The position numbers and the translations under genes were made by a program. A model generated the notes under the pieces. The model did not search any database and was not told the origin of the DNA. It was given only the letters and a program-made list of their open reading frames with translations. A stretch of DNA of 64,000 nucleotides from Ichthyophthirius multifiliis (taxonomy: Eukaryota > Ciliophora > Oligohymenophorea > Hymenostomatida), in NCBI RefSeq assembly GCF_000220395.1, contig NW_004086450.1:186001-250000 (forward strand), given 5' to 3'. Shown here one piece after another: positions 25,514 through 39,391 of the stretch. The first letter of the stretch is position 1. Each line of letters opens with the position of its first letter.

Positions 25514-26158
25514 ATTAATATTTAATCCTATATTTGGATATAATTTACCAATTTTAATCTTTAGCTTAAATAAGGAAAATAATTTAGTAAAACAAACAAA
25601 AATACTTTTTAAAAATATAAACTTATATATCCTTGTTTTTATATGTTTATAAAAATAATTTTTTTATTTAATTAATAATTATAGTTTTTTTAGAATAAAA
25701 TAAAAATATTAAAAAATAAGTTTATTTATAAAGTTTAAATTAAATATATTATTTCCATAAATTTAATTAGTAAAAATGATAATTTAATTTAATTTTTGTT
25801 AAGGCTAAAATTTAAAAGAACATATTTTTCAAAAATATAGTAAACTTTAGAGAATTATTTACTATATCCTTTTTATAATATTGAATTATAATAATATTTT
25901 AGATCAATCTAATTTAATCTTTAATTCAATTTATATTTTTAAACATTTTTATTTTATAATATATATAGAAAATTAAATAAAATTTATGATAAATAATTTA
26001 TTTATTCTAATAAATTAAAAAAATTAAAATGTTTTATTATATTTAAATTTTTTAATAAAATAAAAAATGTGATTAATAAAAATATTATCATAAATTTATG
26101 ATATTGGATAATCATATATATTTAAATTTTTATATATATATTTCTGTCAAATTTTTAA
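25514..26158. other. AT-rich spacer between convergent genes
   Basis: 3' flanks of PEX11 (+) and the kinesin (-). A/T-rich, no ORF or structure supported. Confidence 0.7.
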
Positions 26159-29134
26159 TCATTTTAATACTAAGTTTATGGCTGTAGTGGGAATATTATA
26201 AACCTTTTATTACTAAGGATTAATATTATTATTTATCTTATTATTTTGTAAATAATTATTAAAGCTAGGATTAGTTAGCTAAGAAGGTAATTATTATTGT
26301 TATTAAATATGATTTACCAATTAACTGATTATTCAATCTATTATTCTTCAATAGGATAAATATTTTAATTGGGATTATAATTTGAATAAGCATAATTATT
26401 ATTTGTATTTTCATCATTACTATTAATAGTATTATATAATTAATTTTTAGAAGATGTTGTTTTAACTTAAGAAGACTAAGGAGTGATTTATGCAGTATTA
26501 TTTTTAAATTTCGAAATAGGCCTATTAGGAGATTAAAATTAAGCATTTTTATTAGGCGAACTAATTCTATTATTATCTTATTATTCATAGTTATTATTAC
26601 TATTTTCATAAGTGTTTTTTTTAATAATTCCACTATTATTATTACTTTCATTTTCTAAATAAGAATTTTTATAAGTATTTTTGTTCATAGATGTCCTATT
26701 ATTATTTGTTGTTATAGGAGAATTATTATTCTAAAAGCCATTTTCGAAAGGAGTTTTTTCTACTTTAAGCTATGATTCCAAAATGAAAGATTTCCTTTAG
26801 TATTCTTCATATTCCCTTTATGTAGGAGAACAGTTAATATCACTTTCTCTATTTGCGATTTTCGAGTTTCTATTTTAATTTCCTTAAATAAAGCTATTTC
26901 TAATTGTCTAAACGGATATTTAAGTAGAAGGTACATAAGTTTAGAATTATAAATAGTTTTTTTATTATTATTAGTTTAATGTTTTTGGAGTAATACCTCT
27001 TGCTCCATCTCTTAAACTACTACTTGATTTGATGCTAACTTGACATTTAGATTATCTGTTTTGTCTTCTTTTTTAAGATATACGAAGTTAATTAAGCTCT
27101 TCTTATAATTTTTGGATTTAATAAACTTTAATTTTGTCATTTTGTTTGTATTATATTTAACTTTCTTATAAGTTTATAATTTTTTCTTCTAGTTTTTATT
27201 TTTCTTACTCAAATGTATTATATAGATGATAATTTGTTAATTATTAACAGTCTTCAATAAATTTAGTTTCAAATAAATCGTGCAATTTTTTTTTGATTAT
27301 TTTTTTCTGTTAATTATTTTCTATCATTTCTTTATTCAATTTAGATATTATTTCATCTAATTATGACACACTCTATTATAAATTATCAACTTTATCGAGT
27401 CTAAACTTTACTTCTTTTTAAGGCATTCCGACTGGGTTTATTGAATCCATGGTTTCATGCAAAGTACGCTCGTTTTATTCTTTTTATTAGGTATTTTCTT
27501 TAAAGTTAAATTCAAGTTCTTTTCCTCTATAGAGGATTTCTTCAAATTATTAACTTAGTTTTATAAATTCATTTTGAAATGAATATTTTTCAATTTCCTC
27601 TTGTTGCTTTTAAAGAATAAGTTATTATTGAATCTCCTCTTCTTATAGTCTTCTTCTTTCTTCTTCTTATTGCATTTACATTTAGAGTAATAATAATGCC
27701 TCTTATTCTCTTCTTTATTATTCTTATAAAAGTTTCATTTATTCAGCTTCATAATGCATTCTTTAAATAACTTCTTGTTAGTCGTTATGATATATTTCTT
27801 TTATGTTTTCGTATACTTCCTTTTTAATAGTTTTAGCTCTTTAGGCATATTTTAAAGTATTTATTGTTTCTTCAACAAATTTAAATGCAGGGGTAACACA
27901 AGCTATAAATAATGTCTTTGCATTTCCTCCTAAACTTTCTTTCAACAATCTTGTTAATTTAGAATCTCTATAAGGAACGTGTTTTTTAGATTTATCTTTA
28001 TTTAAATTTATATTTATATTTATATTTATATTTATATTTATATTTATTTATATTTATATATAAATACCAGTCTATTATGAAAGTATATTTATACAATTTC
28101 CTAAGGAAAGTAAAGATTTATTTATATTGGAACCTTCTTTTTGTCTTACACTTTTACTATCTTAAGTAGCCGCTGCTTTTTCACTTCCAGCTAAATCAAC
28201 CATGTATAGTTTCGGTGTAATTAAAGTTGTTTAATATCCACTACAAGCAACATTTATTTCTAAATTTAAAATAATAATTGCGTGTGAACGTGAAGAGAAT
28301 TGATTCATTTTAGTACTTGCCATTATTCTTCTTTTATTACCATATTTTATTAATTATTATATTTAATCTAGATTTTATATTTGTTTTTCGATTAAAAGTG
28401 GACAATATACACCTTTTTCAGGATCTTCTAATAAAACTAAATTTTCAGAATTCAGATTATCTGTAGCAAGTAGATCTCTGATTTACTCATTATATATTTC
28501 TAGATAACTTATTTTTATTTTAGTTCGGTTTTATCCTTAATTTAGAACATATTTTATTGTTTCAGATACTATTCCTGTTTTGCATATTTCTTAATCATTT
28601 ATAGGAACTTATTGTTATTATTTTAATACATCTAAATCTTCTTCGTAACCTATTTCTTTTTGTCCATCGAATTTTTTCTAACTATTACTTATTTCTCCGT
28701 TTAAAGTGCAAGCCTCGAAATTGTCACCAAACATAGTATATGTTTTACCTGAACCTGTCATTCCATAGACTAGTATTGTATGACTGAAACCTTATTTTTT
28801 ATTTATTTAAATGATTTTTTTTTTTATATAGAAAGAAAAAAAAACCTTTAAATAATGAGCCTTCTAAACATTAACGGACTGTTGTGTCGAATATTGCTTA
28901 AGTTTAGGTTTTTGAATCAAATACTTTATCATAAATGAATACTGTGTCTCCTTATGTCGAGTGTGGTTATACTAATAATATTGAATTGCCTACACCACTA
29001 CGAATATATTTTTAACTTTCTACATGCCCTGAGTTTTCAAACGATTAGTTGTTTGTAGGCTTCATACGGACACATACGTGAAAATTGACTGTTAATACTG
29101 CGTTATTTGCATCGCTTTAGTCTTGTTATTACAT
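26159..29134 (-). CDS. Kinesin-8-like motor protein
   Basis: Microtubule motor, about 930 residues, N-terminal motor domain then coiled coil and an Asn/Ser-rich tail. Motor motifs: [13 protein letters not shown] at the start, P-loop [27 protein letters not shown], switch [12 protein letters not shown], switch [34 protein letters not shown], and [20 protein letters not shown]. The neck side [16 protein letters not shown] is typical of kinesin-8 (KIF18/19, Kip3), which controls microtubule plus-end and cilium length. An insert of about 40 residues ([19 protein letters not shown] and onward) lies between P-loop and alpha-2. Coiled coil follows (EAEQMKLLQEQQREQEALLL). Introns: 28791-28845, 27996-28067 (built of TATTTA repeats) and a 47-nt one near 26275-26321 that brings in the final [14 protein letters not shown]. 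Stop TGA 26159-26161. Subfamily is inferred. Confidence 0.9.
27996..28067 (-). repeat. Intron made of tandem TATTTA repeats
   Basis: The second kinesin intron (72 nt) is almost entirely a hexamer array, read TATTTA on the + strand from about 28005 to 28055, between donor GTATTTATAT and acceptor AAATAAAG. Confidence 0.8.
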
Positions 29135-29644
29135 TTTGTATTTTATATTTTTTTATCTTTCTTTCTTTTCTTTTTTAATTAATTGTTTTTTTTATTGGTA
29201 TTTTTTTTATTTTTGCTGATATAATATATTTTTATTATTAATTTTATTTTAATAAAGTTTTTTTCACATTTTTTTTATTTTATTTTTTTCTATATTATAT
29301 TTTTATTATTATTTAATATTTTTTAATTTATTAAAAATTACCAAAAATATAAAACTTTATTATTTTATTGATTTATTATTTTTATGTATATTATTAAAAA
29401 TTAGTTAAATTTATTAGAATTAAAATTATTATTTTTTTAAATTATTTATTGATTTTTTTTTTTATGTACAATATTAAAATCTAGTTAAATTTATTAGAAT
29501 TAGAATTCTTATGTTTTTAAATTAATTTATAAATGTAGATAAATAATTAAATATATTTAAAAAAAAAAAAAAATATTTAATTCATTTAATAATTATTTTA
29601 ATTTTTTTTTTTAAATAAAAAAACAAAACAAAAAACAAAAAAAA
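29135..29644. other. AT-rich divergent upstream region
   Basis: Spacer between the kinesin (-) and a coiled-coil gene (+). Contains a partly duplicated block (ATTAAAAATTAGTTAAATTTATTAGAATT-like at about 29392-29425 and again at 29473-29506). No gene seen. Confidence 0.65.
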
Positions 29645-31017
29645 ATGAATATAAAATATTAAGAAAATCTTTTTAAATCTTCATTAGGATTTTCAACAAA
29701 TAAAATAAGAATACCATCACAAAATATTATTCGTCCAATGTCACAAGAATAGAATACTAGCGAAAATATATATAATTTAAACATGTTTTAATTAAATATA
29801 GACGAAAGTATATTTGCATCCTCAATAAAGCCAGATATAATTTAAATTTAATAATAAATAAATGAGCTAAATCAAGATTTTAAATTAAGAAATTAGAATG
29901 ACTAATTAAGTAATAATTATTAGAAAACATTAAAAAATTGGTTAATTTAAAATTAGGAAAATAATTTAGAAAAAAAACTTAAATATAAAATCGATTCTAA
30001 TAAATTATCTGAAAATTTAGGTTGTAAAGGAAATTATGAAGAAGCTTTGAAGAAATTATTTAGATTATGCTTAATTTTTGATACTATGTTAGTAAAATTA
30101 ACTGAATTTGAAATTTTAACTTTATTAAGATATGATGAAATGTATATTTATTATTATTAAAAAATAAATATGCATATAAATATATATATATATATATTTA
30201 TATTTATATTTACATATCACTTATTTATTAATATTTTTTTTTTAACATAAATATTATAGGTATTGTAATATTGTTAAAAATGAATTAGAAGTTACTAATT
30301 TAAAAATTATTGGGGGATAGAAATAATATACAGCCAATAGATTTTTAATTTGTCTTTCTAATTTGGAAAGATTCTAGTATTTAATATAAAATACAAAAAA
30401 AAATTGTTCAAAATAAGTTTATATGACTTAAAATGAAGAAATAGAAGAGATATAAAAAAAATAAGATATAAAAGAAGAAAAATATATTTAGTAATAAATG
30501 CCAGAAAATAATAATAGTTTTTAAGATTAAAAAGATTCTTTGTATTATTGTGAAATTATTGAAAATATGAAACTTTTTTATGAATAATAATTTAAAAAGA
30601 TAGAAAAAAATAATATATAATTATAATAAAATAATGGTGAAATATAAAATTAGTTAGAGTTCTTTTAATAAAATTTTGATTAAAATAAAGAAGAATTAAT
30701 CTAACTAAAGAAATAAAATTAAGATTTATTTGAAAAATTTCAATCTAAATATACTAATAAAGAAGATGCTATGAGTATTTATGAAGAAGCTTTAAGACAA
30801 GAAGTATTTTTTTTTTTCTATTATTTTTCTAATTTAATAAAAATAGTTTGAAATTATGAAAAGCGCTTATTTGAAATAAATAGAAAATTTATAAAAAGAA
30901 AACGAATAAATAAAAAAATCTAAAATAAATTAAATTATTGAATTAAAATAAAAATTAGACAAAGAAATTGAAACAAAAAATATAATTTTAAATAAACTAA
31001 ATTGTTTTTTGAAATGA
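29645..31017 (+). CDS. Coiled-coil protein of unknown function
   Basis: Three exons (introns 30142-30259 and 30804-30846), about 400 residues, uninterrupted by frame problems. The N-terminus is polar (MNIKYQENLFKSSLGFSTNK), then a coiled-coil region DIIQIQQQINELNQDFKLR, a compact more hydrophobic block LSENLGCKGNYEEALKKLF with LCLIFDTMLVKLTEFEILTL, and ANRFLICLSNLERFQYL. The rest is a long coiled coil (FFQQNFDQNKEELIQLKKQ, EFEIMKSAYLKQIENLQKEN) ending LNKLNCFLK. There is no membrane segment or signal. The coiled-coil/compact-block mixture suggests a structural or scaffolding protein; I do not recognise the family. Confidence 0.75.
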
Positions 31018-32029
31018 TTTTTTTTTTTTTTTTCTATTTTTAATATAAATTTTTTATTTTTAGTTTTACTAAAAATTTTTTTTTGTGGTAATTGAAATAA
31101 TTATATTTGCAATTAATGTATGTATATATAAGTACTCTATTAGAAGAAAAAAAAAAAATAACTCAAAATATATTTTATATATAATAAAATAATTCATATA
31201 TATAAAATAAATAATAATAATAATATATTTATTATTTATGAAAAATAAAAAAAAAACTTTGAAAAATAAAAATAAATATTTTGTATAGTTTCCTTAAAAT
31301 TTTGATTTAAATCATAAAAAATTAAGTATATTTAGTTTTATGAATTTATTTACAAAAAAATAAAATATAAATTTTAATTTTTTATTTTCAAAAGACCTTA
31401 TATTATTCTATCTATTTAGAAATTTATTTTAATATCATAATAATTAAGTTTTTAATTAATGGACTTACTACTTTAATTGATGACCACTAATTTTTTCTAT
31501 AACAATATATTAATTTAATTTTTTTATAGTTTTACTGATTTTATATAATAATAGAAATATTTTTAAATTATGAGATTATTTTTCAATCAAAAAATAAGCT
31601 CAAGATCTTTTATATATAATAAAACAGTTTATATTTCTAGTATAAATTTATTAATACATATATTACTAATTAAGTTAATTCATTTTATATTGATAAACTT
31701 TTTAATTTACATAAAAAAAAAAACTTAGTAATTAAAAAATAAAAATATATTATTCTTAATTAGATGCTCTATTTTTTTAACTATTTAGTTTTTTAGATAT
31801 TTAAGAAAAGTTTAAAAATAAAATATGTTCAAAATATATTCAATAATCTTTAAAATAATAGTAATTAATATTTTAACATTGATACTTTTTAAAGTAATTT
31901 TATATTATTAATCATCATTTTGTTTTTTTTTTTTAAAAAAAATTTACTATATTATTAAAATATAAAAAAAGAAAGTAATTAATTAAAAAAATAAAAATTA
32001 AAAAACTATAAATTCAGAAAAAGAAAAAA
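31018..32029. other. AT-rich spacer, about 1 kb
   Basis: Long A/T-rich intergenic region upstream of the CDPK gene. TGA-free runs are short and compositionally simple; nothing supported. Confidence 0.7.
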
Positions 32030-33503
<1,474 letters not shown>

Positions 33504-34055
33504 GTTTTTTTTTTTTTAATTTTTCCTCTTTTTCTTATTTATTCATGACTGTCTATTATTTTCTACTATATATATTTATTTATCAGAGAAATTGTAAAAT
33601 TATTAATTTACATTTTTAGAATAAATTTTTTCAATTATTTAATATTTTTTTTTATTTAAAATATTGAAAATAAAAAATAATTTTAAATTTAAATCGTTAA
33701 ATTTTATAAATGTTTTAATAAAAAGTTAATAAATAAGATATTATTAAATTATATTTTTTTTTTTATATTATACATTATTATTAATAAATTAATGTATTTT
33801 TTGTTAATATGATATTAATAATTTTTATATTTATTAATGTCTAAAATATTAATAAAATTATAATATTAAAACTTCTTTTCTTTTTTTTTGAAAAAAAAAA
33901 AAGAAAATTTAAACAATATTTATTTATTTAAAAAAATAAAATTAACAATAAATTTTTTAAAGCAAAAAATTAAGAAAAAAATAATTAAACAAAGGAAAGG
34001 AAAAAAAATTAGTTATAAAAAAATATATATATATATAAGAAAAATAAAAAAAAGA
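33504..34055. other. AT-rich spacer
   Basis: Upstream region of the B-box gene. From about 33880 it is purine-rich and open in the same frame as the next gene but has no ATG, so it is most likely 5' leader. Confidence 0.65.
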
Positions 34056-35931
34056 ATGAATATAAAAATGAAATTATAATAGTCTTCAAGATTATCTTTT
34101 TATTAAAATAATCAATAAAATTAAAGAAGTTAATTAAATATTTAAAAGCCTTACTAAACTGAATTAAGTCAAGAAAAGGAAAATACAATTAGTTATTTAT
34201 AATATAAAAAGCAGAAATAAAAAATTACTCCTAGAACTATAAACTAGCAAGCAATTAATAAAAATAATAATAATTCTTCTAATAAAAATATAAATATAAA
34301 CAATAATATAAGCATAACTTCAGAAAATAAAAAAATAACAAGTATTAACTTAAATTAAAATTTGAAAATAATAAATTAATAAAAATAACCTATTCTAAAC
34401 AATTAATCCGAAATATAGTTTCAACATGAAACAAATCAAAATTATTCTCGATTAAATGATTATAATGTAAATAAATAAATTTTAATGTCTAAATATTCTT
34501 CTTAATCATCTTCTAATTCGTCTTCTCTTCGCAAAAATTCATCTAAAAAAGAAATTAATAAAAATAAATTTAAATTAGATTAATAAGATTATGAGAGATT
34601 ATAATAATAGCATTTATATTAAGCCTTTAATAATAATGATATTAATGATTAGCTTAATTTAACTGAAAGATAATATGAATAAAGAATGTAATATTAATAA
34701 TATATTTAAAGAAATAAAACTTAAAAAAATATTTCTTAAGCTAATTTTTAAAATTAATAAAAATACTTTTGTAAAAATCATCAAAATATTTAAGTAATTA
34801 TATATATATACTATTTATATATATAGTATTATTTATTTATAAAAAAAGGCATAGTGTTATTCAATAGAAAATTAAATTGCAAATTATTATTGTTAAAATT
34901 GTTCAAAAATATAAATATAAAAAGGATTAATATTATATTAAATGTATTAATAATAAAATAAAATTCCGTAAACTGAATATTAATACTAAAATAAAAGTCC
35001 TTAAACTGATGAAAAATTAAATCAATAATCTTATTTAAAAGAAGAATTAAATCAAATAATACTGAAAATATAAAATTTAATATTAAAATCTAGTGATAAA
35101 ATAAATAGCCTATAAGAAAAAAAGAAAGAAATTAATTTGTTTCATACCAATTAAAAACTATAAATATAATAAAAAATGGAAACTTATTTAAATATGATAT
35201 AATAATAAAGCCAAATATTAAATTAATAAATACAAAGTTGGAACTAAACCATATTAGAAAATATTTAGAATGAAGAATAATTAATTTAATAGAAAATTAA
35301 TGATATGACTAACATAAAAAATGATATAACACATAATATAAACAATATTTTAAGCAATTTTGATATAAAACCCTTTATGGTTATAATGGGGAAATATAAT
35401 TAATAGTTAAATAATATATAGTCATTTGTAGATAATTTTAATAATTAATTTTAACTTATTTCTTTCAAAAATAATGATATTATATAATAAAAATTGAATG
35501 AAGTAATTTAAAATGACTTAAAAAACATCTTCTTATAATAAAATTAAGAAATTAGTCTCAAATAATTAAATAATATTAATTTAAATTTAAAAGATGTTTT
35601 AAAAAAAGAAGAAAAAAATTAAATTTTATATGTTTCTTTTAATAATAAAAATATTTTCCAAAATTAAGAATATGAAGATCTTTAGTAAATAAAAAAAAAT
35701 AACGAACACAATAAACCAAAATCTCCTTAATGCACTAAATATATTTAACTTATTGATAAAATTAATGCTAATCAATAAAATACAAATCAGTTTTATTAAA
35801 AACTTATTAGTGAAAAGAAAAACAAAACCTATTCAGAACATTAATAACCTTAATATTTTTAAAATAATGATGACTATTTTAATTCAAAATAGTTAAAAAA
35901 TAATTTTAAAACTGATAATTCATTTTTTTGA
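34056..35931 (+). CDS. B-box-type zinc-finger coiled-coil protein
   Basis: About 600 residues in two exons. The first ~240 residues are low-complexity (Asn, Gln, Ser; SKYSSQSSSNSSSLRKNSSK). Then a B-box-like zinc site forms across the intron: YFCKNHQNIQ ends exon 1 and AQC...YYCQNCSKIQ opens exon 2, giving C-x2-H ... C ... C-x2-C spacing. A long coiled coil follows (YLKEELNQIILKIQNLILK, ILENIQNEEQLIQQKINDM, LNEVIQNDLKNIFLQQNQEI), as in TRIM-like B-box/coiled-coil proteins, but no RING is seen upstream. The intron is about 60 nt near 34797-34851, AT-rich. The ATG at 34056 is used since no earlier in-frame ATG exists. Function unknown; in ciliates such proteins are often microtubule-associated (inference). 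Confidence 0.7.
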
Positions 35932-36027
35932 ACTTTTTTTATTTATTTATTTATATGTATATATATATATATATTTTTATTTATTTGATTTCTATATTTT
36001 AAAATATTAATTTTCTATATAAAAAAA

Positions 36028-36641
36028 ATGATTCAAGAAAACTAATAATATTTATAAAAAATAAAAAGTCCATAATATAGACATGTAATTAAATAAGTAG
36101 AAGGAAAAAAAAAATATTATTATTAACTTTAACCAGGCTCGTCATTTATAAAATCAATTAATAACAAACCAAATTCAAATTTAGTGAAAGTCATCATGAA
36201 AACTGGTTCTACATATGAAGGAGAAGTAAATAGTAGAAACGAAAGACATGGATACGGAGTATATAAAGGTATTTTTAGTTTTTTTTTTTTTGAATTTTAT
36301 TTAAATATACATTTATAGTTATTTATGGTGGAATGTATGAAGGGTAGTGGAAAAATGGATTTAAAGATGGAGAAGGTACATTTTATTATAAAGGTGGAGT
36401 TATTTAATATAAAGGATAATGGTAATGTGGAGAACCACATGGTATATAAAAATTAATTTATTTAAAATATATATATCTATATATGTAATATTTTTAAATA
36501 AAATAATATATTTTATTTTTTTTGAAAAAAAAAGGAGAAGGAGTTGTATATAATTAAAATAGCGAGGAAAAATACAGAGGAACATTTATTAACGGCAAAT
36601 CATTATAAGGAATAAATTGGATGGATTATAAAAATAAATGA
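36028..36641 (+). CDS. MORN-repeat protein
   Basis: Small protein (about 150 residues) with MORN repeats, short beta-hairpins that bind membranes or build axonemal/basal-body scaffolds. The N-terminal ~55 residues are basic and Gln-rich (MIQENQQYLQKIKSPQYRHV). Repeats visible: GSTYEGEVNSRNERHGYGVY, GGMYEGQWKNGFKDGEGTFY, IQYKGQWQCGEPHGEGVVY and EKYRGTFINGKSLQGINW. Introns at 36269-36318 and 36442-36534 both cut within or between repeats and keep phase. Stop TGA 36639-36641. No catalytic domain. Similar short MORN proteins occur in radial-spoke heads and the ciliate cortex; which one this is cannot be told. Confidence 0.88.
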
Positions 36642-36840
36642 AAAAAAAAAAAATATTTTTATAATTACTTTTTATTTAATTAAAAAAGAAAATTCTGAGT
36701 TTATATATATATAAATAAAAAAAATATACGATTAAGTAAATATATAAATAAGTTTATTATATAAAATTTTAAAATAAATTATTGTTTAATTTAATAAATA
36801 CTAATTTATATTTGAATAAAATAAAATAAATGAAATATAT

Positions 36841-38459
36841 TCAAAAATAATATAAAATAAAAGTAAAATCTTCTATTATTTACTCGTTTTATAGTTAAAT
36901 ATTTTTGATTCTTTTTAGTAAAGTATCACTAGCTTATTTAACAGTTTTTTAATTAAATGAATTAAGTATAGAATATAATTCAGGTTATTCAATAAGATCA
37001 AAGAAATTTCTAGTGGCAATTATTATAAAAAGATCATTTTGTTTATTTATATCATAACTAAAAACTTCTGGTTCAGAAATAACACCAATTTTTTTAGCAA
37101 CCTAATTTCCTATACATCTAAAAAAATTGAAAATAAAATTTATATGAAATATATAAATAATTATAATAATTTATAGACATATATAAATAGATATAAATTA
37201 TATTTATTTATATTTATATATTTATATATTTATATATTTATATATTTATATATTTATATATTTATTTACCTTGTTATTTCTATTCCTGGATAATTTCTTC
37301 CTCTAACAAAAACTTTTTCAAAAAAATCATTTTTTTATTTTCTTATTTCTCCAGCATTTTTCTGTACTCTTAATCTTTCATCATTATTAATAGGTTCGTG
37401 AATTTCACATAATTAAACACATATATTTTTATTATTGTTTTTATTCAAGTTAGGTTATTTATAAACATAAGCTAAGTTATTACCTACTGAAGATACTATA
37501 ATTTTATTTTATTCGCAAATTAATATACTACTTGAGCATCCACTCATTATACAATTAAATTAACTTTACTTTTTATTTTCGTATAAATTAAAATTAATTA
37601 TTTACTTTATGATTATAAGCTATATACTGAGATACAAACTTATCCACTTTTTCAAATATATTAACAAAAGCTATTTATGGATTTATACTTAATAAACCTT
37701 CTTTAAATAGGTGTTTAAAAAGCAATTTATTAGCTAAATTTGCTATTTCTTATCCATAAGCTCCATGTCCGTTTGAAACACAAAAAACTCTATAATTAAC
37801 ATCAATATAAATGAAATAATCTGTCAGATTACTGATAACTATCTGATGTGTTTCCTTTTTTAGAAGAAACTGAGATTCCAAGTTCATATAGTCTATCTTT
37901 ATTATAATGTACTCTTTTTTATTTTTTTTCTTAATCATTATCTTAGTAGTAAATTTCTTCTATTTTATAAGGTTTTTCATCCCCTGGATTTTCACAAAAA
38001 TTATAAGATTGAGGAAAAGATCGTAAAAATAGTTTTCTAAATTCATAAGATTTACTATTTGATAATTATATAGCAAAGACAGAATTATCATTATTACTTA
38101 AATAACTATTATCTTTATATTCTTAAATTATACTATTATTATTTAAAAATTTAATAGGAGATTTAACTTCAGGCTCATAGTAATTTAAATATTATTTTTT
38201 ATCTTTTAATTATTATAATATTTAATTATTTTATTATGTTTTTAACTTAAATTTAGTGGCGGCAAAAATTTTTCAACAAATAAATGAGAATCTGTTTCTA
38301 TATTTGTATAGAATGAATTTTCAATGTCTATATCATCTTTATTAATTAACATTTCATGCGCTTTATTAATAAATAAAAGAAAAAAATGTAAATAATGTAA
38401 TAATATATATATATATAATATATAGATATATAATTAAAATTTAATATACAATCGTTATA

Positions 38460-38514
<55 letters not shown>

Positions 38515-39261
38515 TTATTTTATTAGTCTATATCTGATTATTCACTATTATCATTATCTTCACTATCATTATCATTTAAATTACAAAAATTATGATCTAC
38601 ATTAATAAAATATTATTTCTTTTGATTTAATTATATAGAAAGTTTTTTTTCCAATTTATCTTAATTATATTATATGCAATTTTATTTTAAACTATTTTAT
38701 TCTACTTCATATTTTTAACATGAAGAACTATCTATGTTACTAATACTGCTTTCACTTTTTTTTTAACTGCCAGAACTATCACTTATATCTACATATTTTT
38801 TTTTTTTTCTGATTACACTTTTATTAATTTTTGAATTTATATCATTTGAATGTTCTTCTGTTTTATGTCTTTTAGTTTTATTTTTACTTTTTTTTTAATG
38901 TTTTTTTTTTATTTCATAGCTATTATTTTTTATTGAATACCTTTGTATAATTTACGAATGATTTGGATAATCTTAAAATATATAATTTGTTTGCATTACA
39001 TTTTTTACACTTAATCTTTTTTGAAATTTTTTTTAATTTGTCAAATTTTCTATTTATTTATTGTTATTTTTATTGTATATTTAATTTAATTTACCTATAT
39101 CTATTAGTGGTTATGAAGTTATTTTAATGGAATCGTGTTATTTTGTTTATTCAATTTATTATATTTTGATTATCTATTTTTCTATATTATTATATTTTTT
39201 TTATATATTTATATTTAAGATATTAGTTTGAACCTTTTCCTTTATGGGCTGATGATCCCAT
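36841..39261 (-). CDS. PP2C-fold pseudophosphatase with disordered N-terminus
   Basis: PPM/PP2C-like protein whose active site appears destroyed. The N-terminus MGSSAHKGK suggests myristoylation, followed by ~330 disordered residues (HDSIKITSQPLIDI, YVDISDSSGSQKKSESS, a poly-Asn run from the (AAT)n tract at 38461-38511). The PP2C core follows in order: VFCVSNGHGAYG (usual DGHG), NCIMSGCSSSILICEQNK, VSSVGNNLAYVYK (usual VGDSRA), RNYPGIEITRCIGNQ (usual SRSIGD), GVISEPEV, and DLFIIIATRNFFDL (usual lASDGlwD); it ends EDFTFILYYF. Each metal-ligand Asp is replaced (D to N, N, N and SDG to TRN). Introns include 37790-37832 (removing an in-frame TGA just before NGHG), about 37126-37268, and one of 45 nt near 38211-38255. 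Stop TGA 36841-36843. Likely a scaffold or regulator rather than an enzyme. Confidence 0.8.
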
Positions 39262-39391
39262 TTTAAATTTTGAAAATTTTTGATGTAAAAAATGTTAAAT
39301 ATATTTTATTATTATTATATTTAAATTTTTAATAATTAATTTTTTTTTTTTTTAAATAAAGTTGATTTTTTTTTATTTATAATAATATATA

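Noticed and set aside
26270-26325. Frameshift in the kinesin tail
   Set aside because: A 47-nt GT-AG intron (GTTAATTGG to CTTCTTAG) is in phase and yields a sensible Asn/Gln-rich C-terminus.
37790-37832. Plus-one frameshift at a UGA in the PP2C-like gene (programmed frameshifting)
   Set aside because: A 43-nt intron with GT-AG ends and matching phase removes the TGA, a simpler explanation, though not proven.
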